The notes under the pieces are model-generated. The model had not been told where the DNA came from. It ran no database searches and saw only the letters and a program-made list of their open reading frames with translations. The translations under genes were made by a program, and so were the position numbers. Shown here in pieces: positions 16,353 through 25,086 of a stretch of 33,898 nucleotides of DNA. The stretch is from Bacteroidota bacterium (GTDB lineage: Bacteria; Bacteroidota; Bacteroidia; Chitinophagales; Chitinophagaceae), in contig JANXUL010000199.1 of assembly GCA_025356235.1 (NCBI GenBank), positions 1 to 33,898 of the forward strand. The letters are read 5' to 3'. Within the stretch, counting starts at the first letter, position 1. Each line of letters starts with the position of its first letter.

Positions 16353-18191
16353 TTATTCCACAGTAACACTCTTCGCCAGATTGCGGGGTTTATCAACGTC
16401 CAGACCTTTGGCAAGCCCAACATAATAACTTAATAATTGTAAAGGGATAACGCTTAACAAGGGAGCAATCACTTCATCTGCATCGGGTACCAGCATTACA
16501 TCATCTGCCATACCGGGTATAATTTCGTCGCCAGCTGTGGCAACGGCAATTACTTTTCCTTTTCTGGCTTTTATTTCCTGCACGTTAGATACGATCTTCT
16601 GGTAATAAGAATCTTTGGTGGCAACAAATACCACGGGTAATTTTTCATCTACCAAAGCAATAGGCCCGTGTTTCATTTCAGCGGCAGGGTAGCCTTCGGC
16701 ATGTATATAAGAGATCTCTTTTAATTTTAAAGCGCCTTCTAATGCTACCGGGAAATTATATCCGCGCCCAAGGAAAAGAAAATCAGTTGCATCTTTATAT
16801 TTTATTGCGATGCGCTCTATGTTTGTTGTGTCTTTTAATATTTCTTTTACTTTTTCCGGAATAGCTTCCAGCTCCTGCATCAGTTGCATATAACGTGTTT
16901 CATCAATGGTTCCTTTCGCATAGCCTATTTTTAAAGCCATCATCGTGAGTACAGCCAGCTGTCCCGTAAATGCTTTGGTGCTGGCTACACCAATTTCATG
17001 GCCGGAATGTGTGTAGGCACCGGCATGACTTAGCCTGGCTATGCTACTGCCAACGGCATTTACTACGCCAAAAATGAAAGCTCCTTTTTCTTTGGCACTC
17101 TCAAGCGCTACCAGGGTATCCGCTGTTTCGCCACTTTGTGATATGGCAATGATCACATCTCCCTGATGAATTACCGGGTTCCTGTAACGGAATTCCGATG
17201 CATATTCTACTTCTACCGGTATTCGGCATAATTCTTCAATCATGTATTCGGCAATAAGCCCTGCATGCCAGCTGGTGCCGCATGCAACGATGATAATACG
17301 CGGTGCTTTTATAAATGCTTCCAGGTTATTTTCAATGCCGCCCATCATTATCTGGCCACTTGAAGTAAGAAGCCTTCCCCGTAAACAGTCGAAAATGGTT
17401 TCGGGCTGTTCATGAATTTCTTTCAGCATAAAATGGTCGTATCCACCTTTTTCAATAGCGGCCAGTTCCATATCTAATTTGGTAATGAAGGGGGTTTGTT
17501 TTTCGTTACCCAGGTTTTTTAAAATCAATTCATCGGGGCGAACAATGGCTATTTCATAATCGTTTACATACACTACTTCTTTGGTGTATTCGATGATGGG
17601 GGATGCATCACTGGCTAAAAAATGTTCACCTTTACCAATGCCGATAACCAAGGGACTCCCTTTTCTGGCAGCGATAATGGTATCTGGATCTTCATTAGAG
17701 ATCAACAGGATGCAATAAGCGCCCACTATGCGTTTAAGGGCAATGCGCAAGGCCTCTTCTACAGAACAACTGTTATTTTTTTTGATGTCCTCAATGAAGT
17801 TCAGAAGGACTTCGGTATCCGTATCGCTTGTAAAGTGATACCCTTTTGAAAGTAACTCCTGTTTAATCTGTACATAATTTTCTATAATGCCATTGTGTAT
17901 CATAGACAACTCGCCACTTTGTGATTGATGGGGATGCGCATTTCTATCACTGGGTTCACCATGCGTAGCCCATCGCGTATGCCCGATACCAATATGCCCG
18001 TGCAGGTCTTTACCTAATACACTTTCTTCCAGTTCGGCTACTTTACCTTTCTTTTTGTAAACATTCAGCTTCCCTTCATTAAGTAAGGCCACCCCGGAAC
18101 TGTCGTATCCGCGGTATTCCAAACGTTTTAATCCTTTAATAATTACGGGATATGCTTCCCTTGGACCGGTATAACCTACAATTCCACACAT
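16353..18191 (-). CDS. glmS: Glutamine-fructose-6-phosphate aminotransferase (isomerizing)
   Basis: GlmS makes glucosamine-6-phosphate from fructose-6-phosphate and glutamine, the committed step to UDP-GlcNAc, peptidoglycan and lipid A. It is full length at 612 residues. Cys2 is the glutaminase nucleophile (MCGIVGYTG), with HTRWATHG (71-78), NG (100-101) and Asp126 completing the type-II glutamine amidotransferase domain (about 1-225). Two SIS domains follow, starting with ACGTSWHAG (303-311) and including AISQSGETADT. The C-terminal DKPRNLAKSVTVE is the conserved tail that closes the active site. No glmS ribozyme was recognised in the 107 bases upstream. The divergent GNAT gene starts at 18299. 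Confidence 0.97.
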   Translation of the reverse strand: MCGIVGYTGPREAYPVIIKGLKRLEYRGYDSSGVALLNEGKLNVYKKKGKVAELEESVLGKDLHGHIGIGHTRWATHGEPSDRNAHPHQSQSGELSMIHNGIIENYVQIKQELLSKGYHFTSDTDTEVLLNFIEDIKKNNSCSVEEALRIALKRIVGAYCILLISNEDPDTIIAARKGSPLVIGIGKGEHFLASDASPIIEYTKEVVYVNDYEIAIVRPDELILKNLGNEKQTPFITKLDMELAAIEKGGYDHFMLKEIHEQPETIFDCLRGRLLTSSGQIMMGGIENNLEAFIKAPRIIIVACGTSWHAGLIAEYMIEELCRIPVEVEYASEFRYRNPVIHQGDVIIAISQSGETADTLVALESAKEKGAFIFGVVNAVGSSIARLSHAGAYTHSGHEIGVASTKAFTGQLAVLTMMALKIGYAKGTIDETRYMQLMQELEAIPEKVKEILKDTTNIERIAIKYKDATDFLFLGRGYNFPVALEGALKLKEISYIHAEGYPAAEMKHGPIALVDEKLPVVFVATKDSYYQKIVSNVQEIKARKGKVIAVATAGDEIIPGMADDVMLVPDADEVIAPLLSVIPLQLLSYYVGLAKGLDVDKPRNLAKSVTVE

Positions 18192-18298
18192 ATTAACTTA
18201 CAGTTTATCAGATTAAATTAATGGCAAGATTACTTATTTTGCACAAAAGCACGTGGTATTTAAACGATTAAACAGTTTTTAAAAGTATAATTTTCGAA

Positions 18299-18898
18299 AT
18301 GAGCTTTGTATTTGATTGCCAAACTGATTATTTTTTAGAGGATGACTGCGTTTTATTGCGGCCTTTACAGAAGGAAGACTGCAATAATTTGCTGTTATTT
18401 TCCTTGCAGGAGCCCGAAATATGGAAATATTCTTTAGTGGCGGTTGCTGGCGAAGAAAATCTAAAAAATTATATAAACAGTGCGTTAGCGGCCAGGGAAA
18501 TGGGTAAAGAATACCCTTTTATTGTTTTTGACAAGCGTTCGCAGGAATTTGGGGGTTGCACCCGTTTTTATGATATCCAGCTTGCTAATAAAGTTTTACA
18601 GTTGGGGTATACCTGGTATGGTAAAAAATTTCAGGGCACGGGATTGAATAAGCATTGCAAATTTTTGTTACTGCAATTTGCTTTTGAACAAATGGGTATG
18701 GAGCGGGTGGAATTCAGGGCAGATAATACCAATACAAGAAGTATAGCCGCGATGAAAAGCATCGGTTGTGTAGAAGAAGGTATTTTAAGAAGCAATACCC
18801 TTAAGGCCAACGGGAACCGAAGGGATAGTATTGTGCTGAGTATTTTAAAAAACGAATGGGAGACAGTGGTAAAAGAAAAATTACTCCAAAAACTATAA
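18299..18898 (+). CDS. GNAT-family N-acetyltransferase (RimJ/RimL-like)
   Basis: This predicted cytoplasmic acetyl-CoA-dependent acetyltransferase has 199 residues. It shows the Acetyltransf_3 layout: CVLLRPLQKEDCNNLL at the N-terminus, GCTRFYDIQ in the central strand, and TWYGKKFQGTGLNKHCKFLL containing the acetyl-CoA pyrophosphate-binding loop. The ERVEFRADNTNTRSIAAMKS helix and IGCVEEGILR at the C-terminal strand complete the fold. This arrangement is shared with ribosomal-protein alanine acetyltransferases and with many small-molecule acetylating enzymes, so the substrate cannot be assigned. It is transcribed divergently from glmS and converges on mgtE, whose stop lies 51 bases away. Confidence 0.85.
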   Translation: MSFVFDCQTDYFLEDDCVLLRPLQKEDCNNLLLFSLQEPEIWKYSLVAVAGEENLKNYINSALAAREMGKEYPFIVFDKRSQEFGGCTRFYDIQLANKVLQLGYTWYGKKFQGTGLNKHCKFLLLQFAFEQMGMERVEFRADNTNTRSIAAMKSIGCVEEGILRSNTLKANGNRRDSIVLSILKNEWETVVKEKLLQKL

Positions 18899-18949
18899 TT
18901 TTTTATACAAAGATGCTGGTATATCAACCACAGCTAATACCTACTACGC

Positions 18950-20329
18950 CTACAAAATGAGTAAAGATGCTACACTGAAATAAATGATCAACCCCGTTAC
19001 GTCAACCAATGTTGCAACAAAAGGAGCGGAGGATACGGCTGGATCGGCACCGAGTTTTTTAAGCAGGATGGGTAACATAGAGCCTGCTAAAGTTCCCCAC
19101 AATACAACACCTACCAAAGAAAACCCCACGGTTGTTGCTATCATCATCCAATTGTCTCCGTAGAGTTTTGGTGCAATGGAATGCCATAACACTACGCGGG
19201 TAAACCCGATTGAGCCCAACACGGTACCCAGTAATAACCCGCTGGTTAGTTCTCTGCGGAGTACCCGCCACCAGTCTGCAACAGTAATTTCTCTAACTGC
19301 CATCGCTTGTATAATCAGGGTGGAAGCCTGCGAACCGCTATTGCCCCCACTCGAAATAATCAAGGGTATAAATAAAGTAAGTACAATTGCTTTGGCTATC
19401 TCATCTTCAAAATAACCCATAGCGGTGGCAGTGAGCATTTCACCCAAAAATAAAACCACGAGCCAACCAATCCGTTTACGGAATAATTTTAAGAGGGGAG
19501 TATCCAGGTATGGCTCATTCAATGCTTCGGTACCACCCATTTTCTGCATGTCTTCACTGAATTCTTCATTGGCCACCCATAACATATCATCTATGGTTAC
19601 AATACCGAGCAGGATATTGTTATCATCCACCACCGGAAGGGCTACACGGTTATTCATTTTAAATACCTGGCTGGCATGTTCCTGGTCTGCATGTGCATCC
19701 AAGGAAACAAAACGCCCATCAATAATTTCATCTACTCTTTTATCCGGCGTTGCAAGGATTACATCTCGTATACGGATATCATCTATTAATTGACCGTTCG
19801 CATCAATCACATAAATCACATCAATGGTCTCACTGTTTTTGGCATGCTTACGGATAGTATCAAAAACATCACTCACCGTGTTATGGAGATAAACGTATAC
19901 ATAATCCGGTGTCATCAAACGGCCCACACTGTCTTCCGGGTAACCAAGCAGGGAAAGGGTAATCTTTCTTTCTTCAGGATCGAGCAGTTTAATCAGGTCG
20001 CGAATAGCCGCTTTGGGCAGTTCTTCTAAAAAATCGGTACGGTCATCTGCCGGTAACTCATTTAATAATTCAGCTGTTTTTGCCGATGGCAGTTCTTTAA
20101 CAATATCTTTTTGTTGTGAAATATCCAATATCTTAAACACACTGGCAGCACGGTGTATGGCCATATTGGCAATGATCTGCGCTTCGTACTCCGGGTATTC
20201 GTTTATCAGGTCAGCCACATCACTGATGTTCTGATCATCCAGGAACTCACGGATCTCAAGTTTATCTTCTTTGGAAATCAGTTGTTCAAACTGCTCAAAG
20301 ATGCCGGGTTGGTCTAATTCGAGTGACAT
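18950..20329 (-). CDS. mgtE: Magnesium transporter MgtE
   Basis: MgtE is a homodimeric inner-membrane Mg2+ channel gated by cytosolic Mg2+. It has 459 residues in three parts. First is the N-terminal superhelical MgtE_N domain (about 25-135; PADDRTDFLEELP). Second are two CBS domains (about 140-260; VGRLMTPDYVYVY and VVDDNNILLGIVTIDDMLWV). Third is the five-helix membrane domain starting near 285. The pore signature IPLIISSGGNSGSQASTLII is at 321-340. The plug helix between the CBS pair and the membrane domain is present. The gene is divergent from the SET gene, and the shared upstream region holds two heptamer arrays, one starting 12 bases from the mgtE start. Confidence 0.95.
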   Translation of the reverse strand: MSLELDQPGIFEQFEQLISKEDKLEIREFLDDQNISDVADLINEYPEYEAQIIANMAIHRAASVFKILDISQQKDIVKELPSAKTAELLNELPADDRTDFLEELPKAAIRDLIKLLDPEERKITLSLLGYPEDSVGRLMTPDYVYVYLHNTVSDVFDTIRKHAKNSETIDVIYVIDANGQLIDDIRIRDVILATPDKRVDEIIDGRFVSLDAHADQEHASQVFKMNNRVALPVVDDNNILLGIVTIDDMLWVANEEFSEDMQKMGGTEALNEPYLDTPLLKLFRKRIGWLVVLFLGEMLTATAMGYFEDEIAKAIVLTLFIPLIISSGGNSGSQASTLIIQAMAVREITVADWWRVLRRELTSGLLLGTVLGSIGFTRVVLWHSIAPKLYGDNWMMIATTVGFSLVGVVLWGTLAGSMLPILLKKLGADPAVSSAPFVATLVDVTGLIIYFSVASLLIL

Positions 20330-20340
20330 GGGTGCAATTT

Positions 20341-20376
20341 AATTAGTAATCGGTAATTAAAAATCAGTAATTACCG
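20341..20376. repeat. Five-unit heptamer array (AATYNNN) upstream of mgtE
   Basis: Bases 20341-20375 are exactly five 7-nt units, all starting AATT or AATC (20341, 20348, 20355, 20362, 20369). A perfect 9-bp stem forms between 20351-20359 and 20368-20376 (CGGTAATTA / TAATTACCG) with an 8-nt loop. It lies in the 5' leader of mgtE, in the divergent region, not at a gene end. Confidence 0.7.
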
Positions 20377-20384
20377 GGGACAAA

Positions 20385-20472
20385 CATCGAATATTGAACA
20401 AATAATTTTGAATGATGAGGTGAAAGTCACTTCGATACTTACAATTCTTTGTTCAATATTCGATATTCAATC
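20385..20472. repeat. Heptamer hairpin array (NNNYGAA / TTCRNNN) in the mgtE-SET divergent region
   Basis: The left arm has 7-nt units ending GAA (CATCGAA 20385, TATTGAA 20392, TTTTGAA 20406). The right arm has in-phase units starting TTC (20431, 20445, 20452, 20459, 20466). The outer stem is a perfect 17 bp, 20386-20402 with 20448-20464 (ATCGAATATTGAACAAA), around a 45-nt spacer. It ends about 30 bases before the SET gene start and could affect transcription or leader structure on either side. Confidence 0.78.
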
Positions 20473-20504
20473 CCTAGCTTTCTTTCCGCTACCTTCACTG
20501 CATT

Positions 20505-20888
20505 ATGATACTACCGATTTTAGTTGTGGCACCTTCGGATAAGCGGGGCAGAGGTATTTTCGCCTCAGAAAAAATCCCTTCCCATACTGTTATTGAAATT
20601 TCCCCAGTATTGGTATTAAGCGAAAAAGACCGGAAGCTGGTTGAGAAAACCCTGTTGTTCGATTATATTTTTGAATGGGGTGATAAAAGAAAAAAAGCCT
20701 GTATTGCATTAGGCTATCTCTCGTTATATAATCATGCCTATAATGCCAATTGTGATTATGAGATGGATTTCACTACAAACCTTATGAGCATTAAAACAGT
20801 CCGTATTATAAAAAAGGGCGAAGAACTATTCATCAACTACAATGCTGTTGCTGATGATGCAACACCGATATGGTTTGACGCGAAATAG
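20505..20888 (+). CDS. Small SET-domain protein (predicted protein-lysine methyltransferase)
   Basis: This stand-alone SET domain has 127 residues. Ordered motifs are KRGRGIFASEKI (13-24; the N-terminal GxG-like SAM-binding segment), LGYLSLYNHAYNANCDY with NH at 76-77 and NC at 82-83 (the NHxxxxNC signature that forms the pseudoknot with SAM), and GEELFINY (105-112; catalytic tyrosine). Together these predict a working S-adenosylmethionine-dependent lysine methyltransferase. No pre-SET or post-SET zinc-binding cysteines and no partner domain are present, so the target is unknown. The stop codon is TAG followed immediately by the 16-unit heptamer array. Confidence 0.82.
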   Translation: MILPILVVAPSDKRGRGIFASEKIPSHTVIEISPVLVLSEKDRKLVEKTLLFDYIFEWGDKRKKACIALGYLSLYNHAYNANCDYEMDFTTNLMSIKTVRIIKKGEELFINYNAVADDATPIWFDAK

Positions 20889-21006
20889 GGATTAATTACG
20901 AATTATTAATTACGAATTACGAATTCGTAATTGATAACCCGTAATTCGTAATTGATAATTTGTAATTGATAACCTGCAATTCGTAATTGATAATTCGTAA
21001 TTAACC
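20889..21006. repeat. Sixteen-unit heptamer array (AATTNNN) filling a convergent gap
   Basis: From 20894 to 21005 the sequence parses without a single slip into sixteen 7-nt units. Fourteen begin AATT and two begin AACC. Ends pair strongly: 20892-20918 with 20978-21004, 26 of 27 Watson-Crick and one G-T. The element occupies the entire space between the TAG stops of two convergent genes (SET at 20886-20888; tolC at 21007-21009). On each strand the stop is followed by GG, giving mirror-image ends. Confidence 0.92.
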
Positions 21007-22287
21007 CTACCAATACGCATACCCCATCAACCGCGCTAACTCTACTTTAGCCAAACAAAGCTGGTATTCATATTGTAATTTGGTGAGTGCAGCACGTTGC
21101 ACGTTTGTACTTGCATTGGTAATTTCTAAATTAGTGCCTGTGCCACTTTTAAAACGGTTAGAAGCCAATGCCTGGGCAGCCACTGATTGATCTACCTGGC
21201 CCCTTGTATTTTTTATCCTTTCTAAATTGGTGGCAATATCTGTTAATGCCTGTTCAATGTCTTTTTTATAGTTGCTACTTAAGGTTTCAACAGCCATCTG
21301 GTTTTGTTTAATGATATTTTGTTGCAGTTTCTGCTGCTGTTTATTTTTTCCGCCATTATATATGGGCATAGTAAAAGAAACACCGGCTAAATAATTAAAC
21401 CGCATATCGGAAATATAAGGTACATATCCATTTTTAATACCCGCTGCTGCTTTTAGTCCTACCATCGGCTTTTCAGCAATTTTAGTGATGGCCAGGTCAC
21501 TCTCAGATTGTTTGATCTTGTCTTTGGCAAGAACAAAATCCACATTGTTTTCCTGTGCCAATGCCAATGCACTATTCGCATCAGTAAGGTTGATATCGAA
21601 ATCAAATGCTTTGCCGGCACTTAGTTTGATGCCGGTCGTATATTTCAGCAGGTTCAATTGCTTTTGAAGGCTATTGGCCAGATCAACTTTCCGATTGTCT
21701 TCATTATCAATGGTAGCCAGGATGTTCAGCAGGTCTATCCTCAATGCTGTACCGTTCTTTAACTGGCTTTCCACCATTCTTTTATTATCACTCAAAAAAG
21801 TCAATACACTGTCCTGTATACTGATCGTTTTTTGCAGGTAAACAATATTATAGTAGATGTTAGCTACCTGGTAAGCTAACTGCGACTTTACATAATCTAC
21901 ATTGTGATTGGCATATTGCAGGTCGTCTTTTGATCGTTCAATATTTGCCTGCAGCCTTCCAAAATCAAACAAGGGATAGGTTGCATTAACTGCGCCTCCT
22001 AAATTATGAAGAGGTGCAAACTGAAAATTATTACCGTTAAGTGGGATTTCTATTTTAGGCCTTACATAGGCATACGATGCATCTGCCGTAACATCAGGGT
22101 ATTTGTTTAATCCTGTTAAGGTTAGTTTTTCCTGAGCGGTAGCTACCGTATTTTGTACTTCCTTCACTCTCGGAAAGTAGCTGAATGATTGACTGATCAA
22201 ACCTTTCAGTTCATTGTTCACCGTTACCTGTGCCTGCGAAAACAGAACAGTAACGATGCTGCCTAACGTAATAAATATCTTTTTCAT
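21007..22287 (-). CDS. TolC-family outer-membrane efflux protein
   Basis: This 426-residue trimeric outer-membrane channel is the outer part of a tripartite pump. A signal peptide (about 1-20, ending FSQAQ) is followed by two homologous outer-membrane-efflux repeats. These are rich in long helices with the usual LTLTGLNKYPDVTADASYAY and YPLFDFGRLQANIERSKDDL beginnings (first repeat) and VGLKAAAGIKNGYVP / MPIYNGGKNKQQQKLQQNII (second repeat). It is the last gene of TetR-EmrA-EmrB-TolC, about 100 bases after emrB, and should pair with the adjacent EmrAB. The array described at 20889 abuts its stop. Confidence 0.92.
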   Translation of the reverse strand: MKKIFITLGSIVTVLFSQAQVTVNNELKGLISQSFSYFPRVKEVQNTVATAQEKLTLTGLNKYPDVTADASYAYVRPKIEIPLNGNNFQFAPLHNLGGAVNATYPLFDFGRLQANIERSKDDLQYANHNVDYVKSQLAYQVANIYYNIVYLQKTISIQDSVLTFLSDNKRMVESQLKNGTALRIDLLNILATIDNEDNRKVDLANSLQKQLNLLKYTTGIKLSAGKAFDFDINLTDANSALALAQENNVDFVLAKDKIKQSESDLAITKIAEKPMVGLKAAAGIKNGYVPYISDMRFNYLAGVSFTMPIYNGGKNKQQQKLQQNIIKQNQMAVETLSSNYKKDIEQALTDIATNLERIKNTRGQVDQSVAAQALASNRFKSGTGTNLEITNASTNVQRAALTKLQYEYQLCLAKVELARLMGYAYW

Positions 22288-22387
22288 TGTATGTTGATTC
22301 TGCGGTTATTATTATTTTTTATTGTTCAATTCATTTGTAAGACCCCTCTTTCAATTTCCCATTTTCAAAATACCCGAGTCTCTTTCC

Positions 22388-23971
22388 TCAATGTGCTTCT
22401 GCTGCCGCTTTCATCGAAGCGGCCACCTCATCTGCTGATTTCTTTTTCACCCTTAGGAATACTACTAACGGTATCACCAGTACAAAAAAGATAGTGATCA
22501 GGCGGAAAGTATCTAAGTAAGAAAGAAAATATGCCTGCCTGTCAACCACATTATTAATGGTAGCCAGGGCTTTGTTACTGGCACCGGCCACATCGCCCGA
22601 ACGCGCAATGATGCCTTGTGTGATGGTATTGCTGCGTTCTAAAAACATCTGCGATTCGCCGGTTACTTTGGTTACCAGATCATACCGATGTTGCGCATAT
22701 TGATGGGCGATATAATTATTAGCCAGTGCAATTCCGAATGCGCCACCTAATTGACGGATCATATTATTCAACGCAATACCTGCTGGATAATCTTTAGGCT
22801 GCAACCCTGCCACCGCCTGGTTAATCAGTGGTAGCTGTACCATACTGATACCTACTGCACGAAGGGCAAGGGGAATAAAGAAATCTTCTTTGCCTACATC
22901 CGGACTAACACCTGCACTCATCCAGGAATAAGCGGCGAATAAAAGGAAACCCACTACCACGAATGGAATGGGTGATACACCTTTGCTCATCAACTTTCCT
23001 ATTAGGGGCATCATTACAACAGTGATCATAGTTGGGGCCAATAAGGTTAAGCCTGTTTCAAAAGCTGTGAAACCTAATGTTCTTTGTGCTAATACCGGAA
23101 ACACAAATACCGATGTAAATAACCCTACGCCCACTACAAACGTAAAAATGGTAGTAAAAGCAAGGTTACGGTTGCCGAGTATTTTCAGGTTTACTGCTGG
23201 ATTTTTGATACTTAACTCATACCATACAAACCCAACCATACCAACAAAAGCGAGTACCGAGGTGATTTGTATGATTGTACTGCTGAACCAATCTTCCGAT
23301 TCACCCCTTTCCAATACATATTGTAAACAACCAATACCCACCATGAGCAGCAGGATGCCTGTGTAATCTATCTTGATCTCTTTTTTCTTATTGCCTTCCC
23401 CTACTTTCTTATCAATAAAAGTGAATGATAAGAATGTGGCAAGTATACCGATGGGTATATTAATCATAAAAATTAATGGCCATGATGCATGGTCTATGAT
23501 GTAACCGCCAAGTGTTGGGCCGAGTGTGGGGCCGAGTACAATACCCATCCCGAATAAACCGGCAGCAATGGGCCTGTCTTTGGTTTCAAAAGCATCGAAT
23601 AATATCGCTTGAGAAGTGGATAGCAAGGCACCACCACCCACCCCCTGTACAAAACGCCAGATGATGATCTCTACCAGGCTTGATGATTGCCCGCACATAT
23701 AAGAGGCAGCCGTGAAAATGATCATGGAAACGATATAATATTTTTTTCTTCCGAAATATTCAGCCAGGAAGCCTGTTAATGGGATGATGATTACATTGGC
23801 AATCGCATAAGAAGTAATTACCCAGCTGATGTCTTCTATGTTTACCCCCAGGCTGCCACTCATATCGCTCAATGCCACATTCACGATGGAAGTATCAATC
23901 AACTCCATCACTGCAGCGGTTACGGTGGTTATAACAATGATTGCTCTCGCAAATCCTTTTGGTGTTGCCAT
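22388..23971 (-). CDS. DHA2-family drug:H+ antiporter (EmrB/QacA type, 14 TM)
   Basis: This 527-residue inner-membrane exporter uses the proton gradient to expel hydrophobic toxic compounds through the EmrA-TolC conduit. Motif D1 in TM1 is ELIDTSIVNVAL with Asp26. Motif A is GFLAEYFGRKKYY (67-79). The antiporter motif C in TM5 is GMGIVLGPTLGPTLGGYI (141-158), and the length matches 14 transmembrane helices. The C-terminal tail is charged (RVKKKSADEVAASMKAAAEA). It lies between emrA (44-base gap) and tolC on the same strand. Specific substrates cannot be read from sequence. Confidence 0.93.
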   Translation of the reverse strand: MATPKGFARAIIVITTVTAAVMELIDTSIVNVALSDMSGSLGVNIEDISWVITSYAIANVIIIPLTGFLAEYFGRKKYYIVSMIIFTAASYMCGQSSSLVEIIIWRFVQGVGGGALLSTSQAILFDAFETKDRPIAAGLFGMGIVLGPTLGPTLGGYIIDHASWPLIFMINIPIGILATFLSFTFIDKKVGEGNKKKEIKIDYTGILLLMVGIGCLQYVLERGESEDWFSSTIIQITSVLAFVGMVGFVWYELSIKNPAVNLKILGNRNLAFTTIFTFVVGVGLFTSVFVFPVLAQRTLGFTAFETGLTLLAPTMITVVMMPLIGKLMSKGVSPIPFVVVGFLLFAAYSWMSAGVSPDVGKEDFFIPLALRAVGISMVQLPLINQAVAGLQPKDYPAGIALNNMIRQLGGAFGIALANNYIAHQYAQHRYDLVTKVTGESQMFLERSNTITQGIIARSGDVAGASNKALATINNVVDRQAYFLSYLDTFRLITIFFVLVIPLVVFLRVKKKSADEVAASMKAAAEAH

Positions 23972-24014
23972 ACAATTTTTTTTCTGCGTCTTTTAAGAGA
24001 AGGCAGGCAAGGGG

Positions 24015-25058
24015 TTATTTCGTTTCTGCGCTTACAAATACACTCAATCCCGCTCTCAGCATGTTCCTGTACTTGGCAATGTTTTTAATCTGAATTTTAA
24101 CCGGCACACGCTGGGTAACTTTTACAAAGTTGCCGCTGGCATTATCCGGTGGCAGTAAGGAAAACTTGGCACCGGTGGCTTCACTCAGGCTTTCAATCAC
24201 ACCTTTTATTTTCATATCAGGATACGCATCCACTTCAATATCTACTTCTTTCCCCGGGTATAATTTCTTCAACTGGTTCTCTTTGAAATTGGCTACCACC
24301 CAATAGGTAGTATCATTTACAATAGAGAAGAGTGGGGTGCCTGCCTGCACATATTGCCCTTCAGATACATTTTTCTTGCCAATTTTGCCAGCCTGGGGAG
24401 CATAGATTTTTGTGTAAGTAAGTTTAAGTTTGGTTTGTTCTATTTTAGCTTTCTTCACATCCAATCCGGCGGCCGCTTTTTGTATGCCTGCCTGCAGTAC
24501 AGCTATTTTACTTTCAGCTGCAGTAAGGTCTGTTTTACTGTTCTCTAATTGCTGCGCAGAAGTTTCTACGGTGAAACGTGTATCGTCTAATTGTTTTTTA
24601 GTAATGGCCTGGTCGGTGAAAAGACTCTGATCCCTTTTCAGATCATCTTCTGCTTTTTTTCTGCGCATCTGGCTCAGGTCGATATTGCCTTTGTTTACAC
24701 GGAGTGTTACGATTGCATTGTTGAGGGAAGCTTTGGCATTGATCACATCAACTTCTGCCTGGCGGAAGTCGGCTTCCATTTCCAATAACTGTGTTTGTAA
24801 TTCGGCATCATCCAGTTCTACCACTAATTGACCGGTTTTTACTGAATCATAATCTTTTACGGCTATGTTTTTTACATACCCTGCCACACGTGGCAATACA
24901 GGTGTGATCTGTGTTTCAACCTGCGCATTATCTGTTGTTTCATGAGTTAATATGAAGTGGATCTTCTTGTATCCAAAATAACCTGCCACAAGAAATATGG
25001 TAACGAGTACAATGATTTTGACAGGTGATTTTTTTTCTTTGGTTACTTGTGCTGACAT
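24015..25058 (-). CDS. HlyD/EmrA-family periplasmic adaptor protein
   Basis: This membrane-fusion subunit links the EmrB pump to the TolC channel. It has 347 residues. A single N-terminal transmembrane helix (about 12-31, IKIIVLVTIFLVAGYFGYKK without the first residues) anchors it in the inner membrane. A biotinyl-lipoyl half-motif (VLPRVAGYVKNIAVKDYDSV) is followed by a long coiled-coil hairpin (about 85-210), the second lipoyl half (TKIYAPQAGKIGKKNVSEGQ) and a beta-barrel domain (FSIVNDTTYWVVANFKENQL). The order and length match EmrA rather than RND-type AcrA adaptors. It is the first structural gene after the TetR regulator, 55 bases downstream of it. Confidence 0.93.
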   Translation of the reverse strand: MSAQVTKEKKSPVKIIVLVTIFLVAGYFGYKKIHFILTHETTDNAQVETQITPVLPRVAGYVKNIAVKDYDSVKTGQLVVELDDAELQTQLLEMEADFRQAEVDVINAKASLNNAIVTLRVNKGNIDLSQMRRKKAEDDLKRDQSLFTDQAITKKQLDDTRFTVETSAQQLENSKTDLTAAESKIAVLQAGIQKAAAGLDVKKAKIEQTKLKLTYTKIYAPQAGKIGKKNVSEGQYVQAGTPLFSIVNDTTYWVVANFKENQLKKLYPGKEVDIEVDAYPDMKIKGVIESLSEATGAKFSLLPPDNASGNFVKVTQRVPVKIQIKNIAKYRNMLRAGLSVFVSAETK

Positions 25059-25086
25059 ATGATCGGTTTGAGATTTGTAGTTTATG

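Noticed and set aside
18192-18298. glmS ribozyme or riboswitch upstream of glmS
   Set aside because: The 107-base gap is too short and shows no recognisable ribozyme core. This ribozyme is typical of Firmicutes.
20889-21006. Possible CRISPR array
   Set aside because: Units are 7 nt with no 20-40 nt unique spacers, and no cas genes are present.
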